Below, one piece after another: positions 17,543 to 26,846 of a DNA stretch of 61,337 nt. Under the pieces are notes generated by a model. That model was not told the DNA's origin and searched no databases. It saw only the letters and a program-made list of their open reading frames with translations. The stretch comes from Streptomyces aureus (GTDB lineage: Bacteria; Actinomycetota; Actinomycetes; Streptomycetales; Streptomycetaceae): contig NZ_JNZD01000035.1 in the NCBI RefSeq assembly GCF_000725495.1, positions 1 through 61,337 on the forward strand, read 5' to 3'. Numbering within the stretch: the stretch's first letter is position 1; each line of letters starts with the position of its first letter. The position numbers were made by a program, and so were the translations under genes.

Positions 17543-18169
17543 TCAACCGCCTGCCACGGGCTTTGAGCCGATGGCTGCGCAGGCTGCCTCCGTAGTGGGG
17601 TAGCCGTCCGCCGGGTAGATCACCGGCCCGCCGAGCTTCCCTTGGCCGTCGGTGGCGGAGGACTTGCCGCTGTCGGGCTGGGCGTTGGGGAAGTAGCAGG
17701 CGGCGAACCGGGTCGGCTCGGGAACCTTTGGCGCTGTGCCCTGTGCGGGCTGGTTCCACATCCGGTCCCAGTCCGCCGCGCAGGAACGTGCAGCGTCCTG
17801 CGGATCGAAGTCCTTCACGGCATTGAGCGGCAGTTGGCTCAGGTCCGCCTCGGGCGACAGCGTACGGGCGCACATGACATTGGTCCCGTCCTCGCCCCAC
17901 GGCCCGAGCGTGGCCACGGCAGCCGTGGTGGCGCCGGCGAGGAGGACGCCCGTGACCGCACCCACCATGAACAGGTGCCGCCGCCTGCCGGAACCGGCCG
18001 TACCCGGCGGCTGTTCGGTACGCCGCAGGATCTCCCGCAGGACGGCCTGGCCGTCCTCGGACACCGCCCAGGATCCGGCAGAGCCGTCGGTACCGTCGTC
18101 GGTGGGGCGCAGGCAACGGATGGCGTCGAGGTCGGAGGCCTGGCCGCGCTGGGTGACGGTCTGCTTCAT
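17543..18169 (-). CDS. Membrane protein co-transcribed with an ECF sigma factor
   Basis: 208 residues. The ATG at 18169 overlaps the sigma gene's stop (ATGA) and has GGGGAG upstream. An N-terminal cytoplasmic part (about 75 residues: VSEDGQAVLREILRRTEQPP) precedes one transmembrane helix (LFMVGAVTGVLLAGATTAAVATL). The extracytoplasmic part has four or more Cys (MCARTLS, SCAADWD, ACYFPN, ACAAIG). The order sigma then single-pass membrane protein is that of sigma/anti-sigma pairs, so it may hold the sigma factor at the membrane. The HxxxCxxC anti-sigma motif is absent, so this is inferred from position only. Confidence 0.7.
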   Translation of the reverse strand: MKQTVTQRGQASDLDAIRCLRPTDDGTDGSAGSWAVSEDGQAVLREILRRTEQPPGTAGSGRRRHLFMVGAVTGVLLAGATTAAVATLGPWGEDGTNVMCARTLSPEADLSQLPLNAVKDFDPQDAARSCAADWDRMWNQPAQGTAPKVPEPTRFAACYFPNAQPDSGKSSATDGQGKLGGPVIYPADGYPTTEAACAAIGSKPVAGG

Positions 18170-18753
18170 GCTGACTCCCCTTTGGTGAAGTGGACCTGGG
18201 CAAGAGCGCCATGGACCGGCTGCGTGTGGTCTGGACAGGGCAGCGCCGCCCTGAACCTCTTGCGCGCCCGGTGCAGGCGCACGGCGAAGGCGGTGGCCGT
18301 GCAGTCCATGACCTGGGCCGCCTGCTTGGCCGTCAGTCCGTACCAGGCGCTCAGCACGAGCACTTCCCGGTCCTGCTCGGAAAGCGCCGACAGCGCGGCG
18401 GCCACCTCGGCCCGCGCCCCTATCGCGTCCCCGATCTCCGCGGCCTCGGTCCGGTCGGCCATCACCGCTAAACGCTCGGTCAGCGCGCGGTGGCGCTGGT
18501 CGGAGCGCACGCGGTTGGCGAGCAGCCGCCGGGCCGAGGCGAGCAGCCACGGCAGAGCGTCGTCAGGTACAGAGCCAGACTTGCGCCAGGCCAGTACGAA
18601 GGTCTCCGACAGGATGTCCTGTGCCGTCTCCCGGTCCGTACGGTGCAGCAGATACGCCAGGACCCGATCGGCGTGTGCCGTGTAGAGAGCCTCCAGAGCC
18701 CGGTGTCCGGCCGGGTCACCGTACTCCCCGGCCGTTGATCGTCGTCGTCTCAC
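18166..18753 (-). CDS. ECF-type RNA polymerase sigma factor
   Basis: 195 residues. Region 2 reads ALEALYTAHADRVLAYLLHRTDRETAQDILSETFVLAWRK (about residues 19-58), with DILSETF as the usual core-binding motif. Region 4 reads ALSALSEQDREVLVLSAWYGLTAKQAAQVMDCTATAFAVRLHRARKRF (about 120-168), the -35-recognition HTH. Both are complete, so it should direct RNA polymerase to a dedicated promoter set. It is the first gene of a two-gene operon with the putative membrane regulator. The target genes are not evident. Confidence 0.92.
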   Translation of the reverse strand: MRRRRSTAGEYGDPAGHRALEALYTAHADRVLAYLLHRTDRETAQDILSETFVLAWRKSGSVPDDALPWLLASARRLLANRVRSDQRHRALTERLAVMADRTEAAEIGDAIGARAEVAAALSALSEQDREVLVLSAWYGLTAKQAAQVMDCTATAFAVRLHRARKRFRAALPCPDHTQPVHGALAQVHFTKGESA

Positions 18754-19077
18754 AGCACCTCCATGTTCCGCCCGTCAACGCCTGTCGATGGCTGTCAACG
18801 GCTGTCCATCAGGAGATGTCCGGCCGGGAAGGATCTCTTACAGCCCAGGACAGATCCAGGCGCGGATCATGCCGGCAGGCGCGACACGGAGCACGAGTCT
18901 GCCGTGAGGAAGCACCCAGCGAGAGTCACCCCCGCGCGATCACCACCCGGCTCGGGAGGGAAAGGGGGACCACCACGGCTGCCGACCTGACCCCATCACC
19001 ATGCCGTCAGGCGACAGCAGATCCTCCCTAAGGGTCACTGATCGCCCACTGGGAGGGCTCCCGCCGTTCTCTGCGCG
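18754..19077. other. Intergenic, 324 bp upstream of the sigma gene
   Basis: Should contain the promoter of the minus-strand sigma operon. It shows repeated GTTGACAGCC-type motifs on the minus strand (around 18775-18805) that resemble -35 elements, but no matching -10 is clear. No gene is supported. Confidence 0.4.
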
Positions 19078-19929
19078 TCACTGCGATCCCGCGTCCACCA
19101 GCGTTGCGGTGATGGGCTCGAGCTCGGCGACCAGCTCGTCGAATTCGGCGGGAGACAGGGCCTCGTAGGGTGGGGCGGCGAGGTCGTCGGTCAGGGCCTC
19201 GATACGACGCTTGAGTTCGCGGCCGGCGTCGGTGAACCGGCCCTCGCCGTCGACCAGCCCGCGCTCGCGCAAGCCGTCCATGACCGCGGCCAGCCGCTTC
19301 GTGGGCAGGTGATGGATGCGCCCGAACGACTCGGGCGGGTGGATCCCCTGCTCCAGCGCGGAGAGCACGTGGGCCTCCGTGCCGCCGATGCGTGCGCCGA
19401 CGAGCGCGGCGATGTGTCCGTCACCGCGGTGCTCGCGCAGCATGGTCGCGCAGTGCCACAGCCGGGCAACCGGGTCGCTCGGCATCTCCAGGGTGCGCAT
19501 CCCCGCGTACATCACGCGGCCTTGTGTGGGGGCGCTCGTGGCGGCCTTGGCGGTCAGATCGGCGGCACGTGCCAAGCCCGGGGAGCCGGCCAGCTCGTCG
19601 CCGAGGATCCGCCGCAGCGAGGCCGCGCTGCCCCGCTCCCGCGCCGCGACGGAAGCTTCCGGTGGGATGGTCTCCCACGCACTGGGGATGTGCCGTGCGG
19701 CTTCCCCGTCGGCGAAGTTGTAGAACGCGGCGTGCACGACCTGCGCAGGTACACGCCCCAGCGGTGCGGCGCGGCTGGCGAAGTAGCCGTCCCAGTAGGT
19801 GCGGTGGCCGAGTGCGGCCAGTTCCTCGTTGCACTCGTCGGCCAAGTAGGTCACCAGGCAGATCGGCTCCAAGAGCTCGAACATGCGACGGGCGATGTGA
19901 GTCGTCGGATGCACGTGCGCCTTGCCCAT
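19078..19929 (-). CDS. SCO6745 family protein
   Basis: 283 residues from the ATG at 19929, with GGAG 7 nt upstream. The sequence matches the actinobacterial SCO6745 family. It opens ARRMFELLEPICLVTYLADECNEELAALGHRTYWDGYFASRAAPLGRV, continues VHAAFYNF, and ends with a winged-helix-like block (LPTKRLAAVMDGLRERGLVDGEGRFTDAGRELKRRIEALTDDLA). The C-terminal block looks MarR-like, but the family's role is not established. There is no signal peptide or membrane segment. It stands alone, convergent with nothing close. Confidence 0.85.
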   Translation of the reverse strand: MGKAHVHPTTHIARRMFELLEPICLVTYLADECNEELAALGHRTYWDGYFASRAAPLGRVPAQVVHAAFYNFADGEAARHIPSAWETIPPEASVAARERGSAASLRRILGDELAGSPGLARAADLTAKAATSAPTQGRVMYAGMRTLEMPSDPVARLWHCATMLREHRGDGHIAALVGARIGGTEAHVLSALEQGIHPPESFGRIHHLPTKRLAAVMDGLRERGLVDGEGRFTDAGRELKRRIEALTDDLAAPPYEALSPAEFDELVAELEPITATLVDAGSQ

Positions 19930-20124
19930 CGGGCTCTCCGTTCGTTGCGTCGTGTCGGATTGGACCACCCGGCACAACGAAATTCATCGGTGAGAGAACC
20001 GGATCGGCGCAAGTCGGATCGGCGCCTTCGTATCGCAGCCACGGATACGTGCCGGCCGTCGCATGCTTGGCCCGCCTTTGCCACGCCGTTGACACTCCGC
20101 CACCCCTGGACGGAAAGGGAGAAG

Positions 20125-21450
20125 TCAGTCCGTGGCGATCAGCACGCCTCCGTCATCGTCTCGCCAGCCGATGCTCACCGCGCCGTCGGCGACGTCGCGG
20201 ACGTCTAGTTCCCTTTCGTCGTCCGGAACGGTGACGGCCGGCAGAGGCAAGGTGTGGAGCAGGCGGCCGGTATCCAAGTCGAGTACGAGCAGGTCGGCGC
20301 GGATCCGATGGCCTGTGTCCGGCCCGGTGAGAAACGGTTGACGTACGACGTACACCCTGCCGTCGGCGATGTCGGGGGACCCGTATTCCTGGCCGGTCGG
20401 CGCCCGCAGTTGCCAAGCAAGGTGTCCGCTGCGGGTGCGGTAGGCGCGTAGGAGAGTGTCGTGCACCTCGGATCCGTCATCGGGGTCGATGGCCGACAGT
20501 ACGATGCCGCCTCCCGATGCGACCGCATCCCACCAATCCGAGTTGGTGACAGTGCGTCCATGGGCCCCTCGGCGGTCCACGTCGAGCACCTGGGTCGCCG
20601 ACGGGTTCTCCGGGTCCGGGATGACGAGCGTGTGCGCACCTCCCCTGACCATCAACCTTGGGGCCGCGGTGCGCTGCTGCCACAGAACTTTGCCTGTGCG
20701 GTTGTCGATGCCGAGCAGGAGGTTGTACGCATCCCTGTTGACGCTGGCCACGTTGCAGGCCACGGGGACGACGGTCAGGTGTCCGGGCAGGGCGTACACA
20801 GCAGTGATCACGAGTACGTCGGGGCAGGACTTGGGCGTCCGTGCGGTCCACAGACTCCGGCCGTCGCGCTCGGCGAAAGCACGCACGGCACCGGGAGCCT
20901 CGGTGATGGCCTGGCCGCCGGCAAGCTCCGTGGTCCGAAAGCCCTTGGCATGCCGGATGTCTACGTGCCACAGCGGCTTGCCCGTGCGCAGATCGATGCC
21001 GGCGAGCCTTCCGTCACCGAAGGCGACGACCACGGTGCGTTCCGACACGTCGAACGTATGCACACCGGGCGCGGAGGCCGGGCGCTCGAAGCGCCAGTAT
21101 TCCTTGCCGGTCCGTACGTTCACCGCGGTCATACCGGAGGACGAATCCGTCTGCCGTACGTACAGTCCGTGGACTAGGGCTTCATCAAATCCCGAAGGCC
21201 TTCGTACGACATGTTCAGGCGCGACCGGGGCCGCGGAGCCCAGCGCGGCGGGAAAGGGGCCGTGGGCTCCAGTGACCACGTCCCGTGGCTGGTGCCCGTG
21301 CCCCCACACCTGGCTCGTCGTGAGGAGGAGCAACACGATGAGAAGGCCCCACACCTGACCGCTGGTCACCGCCCGTACCTGAGTAACGTTCGGAACAGGC
21401 GTGCCCGGTCCCCCCGACAACCCCACCCCTGGTTCGCCCAGCAAATTCAT
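20125..21450 (-). CDS. Membrane-anchored PQQ-like beta-propeller protein
   Basis: 441 residues if the ATG at 21450 is used; the frame is open further upstream without coding character. One hydrophobic segment (VWGLLIVLLLLTTSQVWG, about residues 33-50) anchors it. The rest is a PQQ-binding-like propeller with repeats of the type TGKEYWRFERP, TGKPLWHVDIRH, GRSLWTARTP, TGKVLWQQRT and SGHLAWQLRAPTG. Such proteins are often scaffold or ligand-binding modules on the outer membrane face and do not bind PQQ. A second propeller lipoprotein is encoded at 22059, separated by a HEAT-like gene on the same strand. Confidence 0.8.
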   Translation of the reverse strand: MNLLGEPGVGLSGGPGTPVPNVTQVRAVTSGQVWGLLIVLLLLTTSQVWGHGHQPRDVVTGAHGPFPAALGSAAPVAPEHVVRRPSGFDEALVHGLYVRQTDSSSGMTAVNVRTGKEYWRFERPASAPGVHTFDVSERTVVVAFGDGRLAGIDLRTGKPLWHVDIRHAKGFRTTELAGGQAITEAPGAVRAFAERDGRSLWTARTPKSCPDVLVITAVYALPGHLTVVPVACNVASVNRDAYNLLLGIDNRTGKVLWQQRTAAPRLMVRGGAHTLVIPDPENPSATQVLDVDRRGAHGRTVTNSDWWDAVASGGGIVLSAIDPDDGSEVHDTLLRAYRTRSGHLAWQLRAPTGQEYGSPDIADGRVYVVRQPFLTGPDTGHRIRADLLVLDLDTGRLLHTLPLPAVTVPDDERELDVRDVADGAVSIGWRDDDGGVLIATD

Positions 21451-21487
21451 CCGTTGCGCCACAACAGCCCCCCGGCCGCGCCCCTGA

Positions 21488-21877
21488 TCACCGTGACCCG
21501 ATGGCTGAGGGATTCTCACCTTCCGTTGAAGAGCGGCACAAGAGCTGCGTCGGGATCGCAACGTAGAGCGTCGTCGAGAGAGAGTCCTGGTCGTCTCCCA
21601 GATCGCGGGAGTAGGCATGCAACAGGGCAGCCATGGATGTGCGGCCGGCCGTCTCTGCCAGGATCCGGGCGAGTACATGACGGGCGTACCAACTGCCCGA
21701 TTCCACGGCCGCCGTGAGGTGCGCCTCCACGTACGGGATCAGCTCCTGTTGCCGGGCGGCTATCAGCTCATCTTCGATCTCTTCAAGGGCATCGACGTCG
21801 CAGTCCGGGTCCACAAGCCCGGTCGCGAGCTCGTCGAGGCGCACTGTGAGATCACTTGCCGGCCGCTCGTCGTCCAA
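21488..21877 (-). CDS. Small HEAT-repeat-like protein
   Basis: 129 residues from a TTG at 21877. GAGGAGG lies 5-6 nt upstream, which supports the unusual start. The protein is all-helical and acidic, with LAAVES-type helical pairs (YVEAHLTAAVESGSWYARHVLARILAE). It resembles the small HEAT-like immunity or scaffold proteins of actinobacteria, as does the 144-residue protein at 56109 (both have an acidic helix pair with a W-x-x-R/Q motif). It ends 37 bp before the start of the propeller gene downstream, so the two are probably co-transcribed. Confidence 0.6.
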   Translation of the reverse strand: MDDERPASDLTVRLDELATGLVDPDCDVDALEEIEDELIAARQQELIPYVEAHLTAAVESGSWYARHVLARILAETAGRTSMAALLHAYSRDLGDDQDSLSTTLYVAIPTQLLCRSSTEGENPSAIGSR

Positions 21878-22058
21878 GCCGTCCTCCTCATGGTCCTTCA
21901 GACCGTACCGAGCCGTCCTGGCGAGGTCGCGGCGGGCTGGGCAGCCGCGACGACACTTCAGCTCAGGTCGGCGTGCGGGTGAGGAACCCCGGCGTGCAGG
22001 GCTGTCCTGTCAGCGGGCGTCGGACAGGGGCGTCTGCCGACTTGGCGGCGTGTCCAGT

Positions 22059-23267
22059 TCAGTGGTTCCCCTTCCTGGTAAAGACGAGTCCGTCCCGGTC
22101 GTAGGGGCTCTGGGCCACGAGGGTGCCGTGGGCGGTCCCGAGGAGCTCCGCGTGCAGCTGATGGGGCAAGGTGGCCACCTTCTTGCCGGTCCGGGCGTCC
22201 AGGCCCACGAGGGTGAGGGTGTCGTCGTCCTTGGTGCCGGTGAGGAGGTAGACGGTTCTGCCGTCGCTGAAGCCGCGCCGCCCGTCCTCGAGCACGATCC
22301 CGGGCACTTCCCAGCGCTTGTGGCCGGCTTGGTCGTACGCGGTCACGCCCTTCCCGGAAGCCACCACCACGATCGAGTCGTCCTTGGCCCGGACCTCGCC
22401 ACGGACCTTGGCGACCCGTCGGCCGGTCGCCCCGTCGAGGAACAGGACGGTTCCGTCGCCGTCCCGTCCCTTGCGGGAGAGCACGACGTGCTTGCGCAGG
22501 CTGTACGCGGTCGTGCCGTACGCCTTGCCCAACGAGACCACCCACTGGACGGAGCCCTTGCGGGGGTCGACGCGCATCAGGCGGCCGGCGTCCGTGTAGG
22601 AGTCCACCTGCTCGTCGAAGAGGGCGTACTTGCCGCCGAAGTCCCCGGAGTCGAAATCATCGGCCGTTTGTATGTAGCCGTCCCGCGACCACCGCATCTT
22701 GCCCGACTCCAGGTCCAGAACGGTGACCCAGCCGTATGACGAAGCACTGGAAACCAGCACTGCATCGGCCCGCGGGCGAAACCTGTGGGTCCCGAGCTGA
22801 GTGATCGCCTCGGTGAGTCTGGTGGCCCAGACCGGCTTTCCGGTTCGTCCGTCGAGGCGCGCCACGAATTCGCCCACCACGCTCCGGTCGTCTCCGGCGG
22901 GCGTCATGTTCATCCAGTTGACGATGAAGTCGCCGTCGACGGGCCAGGCGCGCTCGGCGTACGAGGACTGCTTCTTCGACCTCCACCGTTCGGCACCGGT
23001 GGCAGGATCGTAGGCAACCAGTGCCGTCTTGTCGTCCGGCAGCATCAGCATCACACCGGACCCGACGGCGATCGGCTTGTCGCTGAGGTCCCGTGCCTTG
23101 GAGGCGAACGTCCTCGGACCGAAGGGCCCCGGCTCGGCCTCCGAAGCCTTCTGCGCGGCAGAGGTGCGAGGCGGGTTGGAGTCCGTGCCGCAGGCGGTGA
23201 CGACGGGAACGGCGACCGCTGCCAGCAGGAGACCGGCGGCCACGCGAGGGCCAAGGGACGAGGGCAT
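22059..23267 (-). CDS. PQQ-like beta-propeller lipoprotein
   Basis: 402 residues. The signal peptide ends in a lipobox with Cys at about residue 26 (VVTACG), so the protein should be lipid-anchored on the outer face. The mature part shows propeller blades of the pattern TGAERWRSKKQ, TGKPVWATRLT, SGKMRWSRDGY, KGSVQWVVSLG, TGRRVAKVRG and TGKKVATLPHQ. It is a paralogue in architecture of the protein at 20125. The family often assists extracytoplasmic complexes, but here no partner complex is encoded nearby. The ATG at 23267 has AGGAA upstream. Confidence 0.85.
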   Translation of the reverse strand: MPSSLGPRVAAGLLLAAVAVPVVTACGTDSNPPRTSAAQKASEAEPGPFGPRTFASKARDLSDKPIAVGSGVMLMLPDDKTALVAYDPATGAERWRSKKQSSYAERAWPVDGDFIVNWMNMTPAGDDRSVVGEFVARLDGRTGKPVWATRLTEAITQLGTHRFRPRADAVLVSSASSYGWVTVLDLESGKMRWSRDGYIQTADDFDSGDFGGKYALFDEQVDSYTDAGRLMRVDPRKGSVQWVVSLGKAYGTTAYSLRKHVVLSRKGRDGDGTVLFLDGATGRRVAKVRGEVRAKDDSIVVVASGKGVTAYDQAGHKRWEVPGIVLEDGRRGFSDGRTVYLLTGTKDDDTLTLVGLDARTGKKVATLPHQLHAELLGTAHGTLVAQSPYDRDGLVFTRKGNH

Positions 23268-23819
23268 GGCGCATTCCTGGGGCGAGAAGGCCTGACCGGG
23301 CGCGGGCGATGCCCCGTAACTGGTCAGTGATGTGGACGGGATGGGTGTGACGGGTCCGTCCGGTGCGTCGGTCGTGTGACGGCCGACGAGCCGAATTGCG
23401 GTGATCTACTCGTGTAACCGGCCGGGGTGATCTTCCTATCAGCTTTCGAAGCGCCCTGTCACCCCTCGCTGACCAGGCAATATCGAGCATGAGGCGGGAT
23501 GCGGGCGAGTTCACCGCTGACCGGCGCCCGCCCGGCTGGGGCGGGACCTGATACGACGGTGCGAACACGCACCGGAAGTCAGCGGCCCTTCTTGTTCGGG
23601 TCGCCGCCGCGTCTCATCCCCGCCGTCACCGCGACCGGTCGAGGCCGATGGGGATCCACGGTGACGGTGATGACCTGGCCGGCTCAGCCCGTCCCTGGTC
23701 GGCATGGGAAGAGGCCCCGGCCGTACAACCGTTGGCCATCGGCAAGGGTCTAGCTATCCAAGGACTGTTCCCCCGGGAGACACCGTCCGTTTGCCCGCGT
23801 CCCAGCAGAGGATCTCTCC
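23268..23819. other. Intergenic, 552 bp between divergent genes
   Basis: Separates the propeller lipoprotein (minus) from the LAxTG surface protein (plus) and should hold both promoters. Several overlapping open frames exist but none has a ribosome site or a recognisable product. I see no strong inverted repeat. Confidence 0.4.
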
Positions 23820-25091
23820 ATGCCGATACCCCCACGTAACCGTCGCGCCTCCGGTTCCGTTGTCGCCGCCCTCGGCGCTGCCGGCCTGATCGTGCTGGCC
23901 GGGGCACCCGCCGCCTTCGGCGATGGAACCGCACCCGAACTGGTCGTGGGAGGCATCGAGCCGGTCCACGGGTTGAAGCCGGGGGACACCTTCGACCTGC
24001 CGGCCACCGTGGCGAACAAGGGCGTCGGGACCGCCGAGAAGGTGTGGATCTCCTACTCCGTCACCCGGGGACTCGACTTCGTGGACGTTCCCTCCAACTG
24101 TCGTGTACAGCACATTCGGTCCTACGACGAGATGCCCGAGAACTGGACCGCGACGTGCGCGTTCGACCAGGCGGTGGCGCCGGGCGTCGTCTACACGCCC
24201 GAGAAGCCTCTCCGCGTCAAGGTGCTGGACCGCGCGTACATAGACAGCCTGTTCGTGCGTGTCGGGACAGGCGGCTTCCCGATGGAGGACGAGAACGGAG
24301 ATCCGTCGGTGGCGGGGACCGCGCCGGCGGTGAAACTGGTCGAGCAACCGGCCGGGCGCGAGGGTTCCGCGAAATATGTCGATGTGCCGATCACCTCCGT
24401 CAACACGGCCGACTACCAGGTGACGGGTGCCGCGTTGAAGGGGCATGTCGGTGACACGGTGACGATGAAGGTGAAGTTCGCCAACGCCGGACCCGCCTGG
24501 CTTTTCGAAGAGAAATTGGAACGGAGCGTCCAGATCATGATCACGCTTCCCGCCGGAACCTCGGTCGTGAAGCGCGACTACTACTGCCACGCCGACGGCG
24601 GGAAGTATCGCTGCCCCGCGCACGTCGGTATGTACATGGCTGAGGACGCCCAGATGACCTACACGTTCAAGCTGAAGATCGACAAGCGGATCGCGGGCGC
24701 CAAGGGTTCGATTGCGCTGACCACCGAACCGCGGCCGTTCGACCACAACAAGGCCAACGACAAGGCCGACATCACGCTGGACGTGACGGGTGGGGGGTCC
24801 ACCGGCTCGACGGGCGGCTCGACAGGCGGCTCCGACGGCTCGACGGGCGGTTCGACCGGTGGCTCCGACGGTTCGACGGGCGGGTCGACGGGCGGCTCGA
24901 CCGATGGTTCAGCCGGCTCGACCGGCGGGTCGTCGTCGACCGGTGGCGACGGAACGGCGACGAACGGCGGCAACCTGGCAGAGACGGGCTCCTCGGCGCT
25001 GCCGATCACGGGCGCGGCTGCCGCGGCAGTGGTCACGGGTGCGGGCGCGCTACTCATAGCGCGACGCCGCCGGGCCCGGAACCTCAGCTGA
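23820..25091 (+). CDS. Sortase-anchored surface protein (LAxTG type)
   Basis: 423 residues. A Sec signal peptide ends near AFGDGT (about residue 33). The mature part has two or three beta-rich DUF11/CARDB-like segments (PGDTFDLPATVANKGVGTAEKVWISYS; GDTVTMKVKFANAGPAW). A Gly/Ser/Thr-rich wall-spanning linker made of GGSTGGSDGST-type repeats (DNA 24793-24960) follows. The C-terminus is a cell-wall sorting signal: LAETG at about residue 386, a hydrophobic helix and a basic tail RRRRAR. LAxTG is the motif used by class E sortases of Streptomyces (established for chaplins). The protein should be covalently attached to peptidoglycan. Confidence 0.9.
   Translation: MPIPPRNRRASGSVVAALGAAGLIVLAGAPAAFGDGTAPELVVGGIEPVHGLKPGDTFDLPATVANKGVGTAEKVWISYSVTRGLDFVDVPSNCRVQHIRSYDEMPENWTATCAFDQAVAPGVVYTPEKPLRVKVLDRAYIDSLFVRVGTGGFPMEDENGDPSVAGTAPAVKLVEQPAGREGSAKYVDVPITSVNTADYQVTGAALKGHVGDTVTMKVKFANAGPAWLFEEKLERSVQIMITLPAGTSVVKRDYYCHADGGKYRCPAHVGMYMAEDAQMTYTFKLKIDKRIAGAKGSIALTTEPRPFDHNKANDKADITLDVTGGGSTGSTGGSTGGSDGSTGGSTGGSDGSTGGSTGGSTDGSAGSTGGSSSTGGDGTATNGGNLAETGSSALPITGAAAAAVVTGAGALLIARRRRARNLS
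24793..24960 (+). repeat. GGSTGGSDGST-coding repeats in the surface protein
   Basis: In-frame degenerate direct repeats of GGCTCGACGGGCGGC-type units encode the Gly/Ser/Thr wall-spanning linker. Length variation between strains is to be expected. Confidence 0.8.
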
Positions 25092-25223
25092 CAATCGCCC
25101 CATGCGAGCGGTGGTACCGGCCCCGGGCCCGTGGTCCGGGGCTCCCACGCTGCGTCGGTCGGCGGCGCCTCGGGCCGGTACCTCCGTGGGACGGCCGGCC
25201 GAAGGGGGGTGCTCGAAGATTCC

Positions 25224-25256
25224 CCATGGCCGTGGAGTAGGAGCCCACGGCCATGG
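25224..25256. terminator. Bidirectional hairpin between convergent genes
   Basis: CCATGGCCGTGG and its exact reverse complement CCACGGCCATGG around a 9-nt loop. It sits between the surface-protein gene (plus) and the ECF42 sigma gene (minus), so it can terminate both. Confidence 0.75.
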
Positions 25257-25299
25257 ACGGACGAAGTGATGGTGAGGAGTTGCCGAGGAGGCGGCGGGT

Positions 25300-26502
25300 T
25301 CAATCGAGCCGGTCGCGCCTGGCGATCAGGAAGGTGCGCTCCGACTCGTTCCCGGTGAGCCGGGCCGCGGCGTCCAGGGCCTGAACGGCTTCGTCTGTTA
25401 GCCCGAGGCGGGCCAGGAGGTCACCGCGGATCGCGTGGAACAGGTAGTAGTTCCCGAGATCCAGGTCATCGACCACCCGCAGTGCCGCTGCCGGGCCCTG
25501 GACCTCGGCGAGTGCGACCGCGCGGTGCAGTGCGACCATCGGGCCGGCGTCGAAGTGCGCGAGTTGGTCGTACAGCGCGAGGATCTGAGTCCAGTCGGTG
25601 ACGGGGTCGGTGTGCACGGCGTTGATCGCGGCCAGGATCTGGTAGCGGCCGGGCTGATTGCGGCGGAGGCACTCACGGACGATCGAGCGGCCCTCTGAGA
25701 CCAGGTCGGGGTTCCAGCGTGAGCGGTCCTGGTCGGCCAGCCGGACCAGGGTGCCGTCCTGGTCGGTGCGGGCGTCGTGACGGGCCTCGGTCAGCAGCAT
25801 CAACGCGAGCAGTCCCGCGGCCTCCGGCTCGTCCGGCATGAGGTCGACCAGCAGCCGGGCCAGACGGATGGCCTCGGCGCACAGCTCGGCGCGGGCCAGT
25901 TCGGCGCCGGAGGTGGCGACATAGCCCTCGTTGAAGATCAGGTAGAGCACCGCGAGCACCGCACCCAGGCGGTCGGGCAGATCGGCGTCCAGGGGCACCC
26001 GGTACGGGATCTTGGCGTCGCGAATCTTGGCCTTCGCCCGGACGATGCGCTGTGCCATCGTCGGCTCGGGCACGAGGAAGGCGCGGGCGATCTCGGGCGT
26101 GGTGAGACCGCCGAGCAGACGCAGCGTGAGCGCCACCTGCGCGGGGACCGCCAGGGCCGGATGGCAGCAGGTGAACACCAGCCGAAGGCGGTCGTCGCGC
26201 ACGGGTCCTTCCTCTTCTCGTCCGTCCGGGCTGAGGAGCCGCTGGGCCTCGGCGTGCTTGTGCGCACGGAGCGATTCGCGGCGCAGCTCGTCGATGGCCC
26301 GGTTGCGGGCGGTGGTGATGATCCAGCCGGCCGGGCTGGGCGGCATGCCGTCGACGGGCCAGCGTCGCAGGGCGACGGCGAACGCTTCGGCGACGGCGTC
26401 CTCGGCCGTGCTGATGTCGCCGAGCCCGCGCACGAGTACGGCAACGGCTCTGCCGTACTCGGCGCGGAACACGGCCGCGATCTCCTGCGGTGTGGGACTC
26501 AA
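25300..26502 (-). CDS. ECF42-type sigma factor with C-terminal helical extension
   Basis: 400 residues from a TTG at 26502 that overlaps the YCII gene's stop (TTGA). Region 2 is [38 protein letters not shown]. Region 4 is [59 protein letters not shown]. From about residue 180 comes the long DUF6596/TPR-like extension ([29 protein letters not shown] and later [22 protein letters not shown]). This layout and the DGPF/YCII neighbour define the ECF42 group, which is thought to be controlled through its C-terminal extension rather than an anti-sigma factor. Regulon unknown. Confidence 0.92.
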   Translation of the reverse strand: MSPTPQEIAAVFRAEYGRAVAVLVRGLGDISTAEDAVAEAFAVALRRWPVDGMPPSPAGWIITTARNRAIDELRRESLRAHKHAEAQRLLSPDGREEEGPVRDDRLRLVFTCCHPALAVPAQVALTLRLLGGLTTPEIARAFLVPEPTMAQRIVRAKAKIRDAKIPYRVPLDADLPDRLGAVLAVLYLIFNEGYVATSGAELARAELCAEAIRLARLLVDLMPDEPEAAGLLALMLLTEARHDARTDQDGTLVRLADQDRSRWNPDLVSEGRSIVRECLRRNQPGRYQILAAINAVHTDPVTDWTQILALYDQLAHFDAGPMVALHRAVALAEVQGPAAALRVVDDLDLGNYYLFHAIRGDLLARLGLTDEAVQALDAAARLTGNESERTFLIARRDRLD

Positions 26503-26840
26503 TACGGCTCGATGTCCTGGAACGGGCGGACCTCGATCGGAAGTGTGGTCGCGGCGGCCGCCTTGCGGCCCCACGCCAGCGCGGCGTCCAGGTCGGGTGC
26601 GGTGATCACCCAGATCCCTCCGACGAACTCCTTGCCTTCGACGTAGGGACCGTCGGTGAGCATGCCGTCGGCGCGTACGACCGTGGCCGTGCCGGGCGCG
26701 TGCAGACCGCCGGTGAACACCCACGAGCCGCTTGCGCGGAGCTCCTCGTTGAGCCGGTGCAGATCGGCCTTGATCCTTTCCATGGCCTCGGGGTCCGCCG
26801 TGCCTTCGGGCTGGTAGATCGAGAGCAGGTACTTGCCCAT
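26499..26840 (-). CDS. YCII/DGPF domain protein
   Basis: 113 residues. The family motif appears as [18 protein letters not shown] (about residues 62-80), the DGPF signature with Tyr in the last position. Also typical is the opening [24 protein letters not shown]-like proteins form small ferredoxin-fold dimers, and members of this branch are the hallmark neighbours of ECF42 sigma factors. It is co-transcribed with the DHFR-like gene upstream (6-bp gap) and the sigma gene downstream (4-bp overlap). Its exact role, substrate or target, is not known. Confidence 0.9.
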   Translation of the reverse strand: MGKYLLSIYQPEGTADPEAMERIKADLHRLNEELRASGSWVFTGGLHAPGTATVVRADGMLTDGPYVEGKEFVGGIWVITAPDLDAALAWGRKAAAATTLPIEVRPFQDIEPY

Positions 26841-26846
26841 GGATGC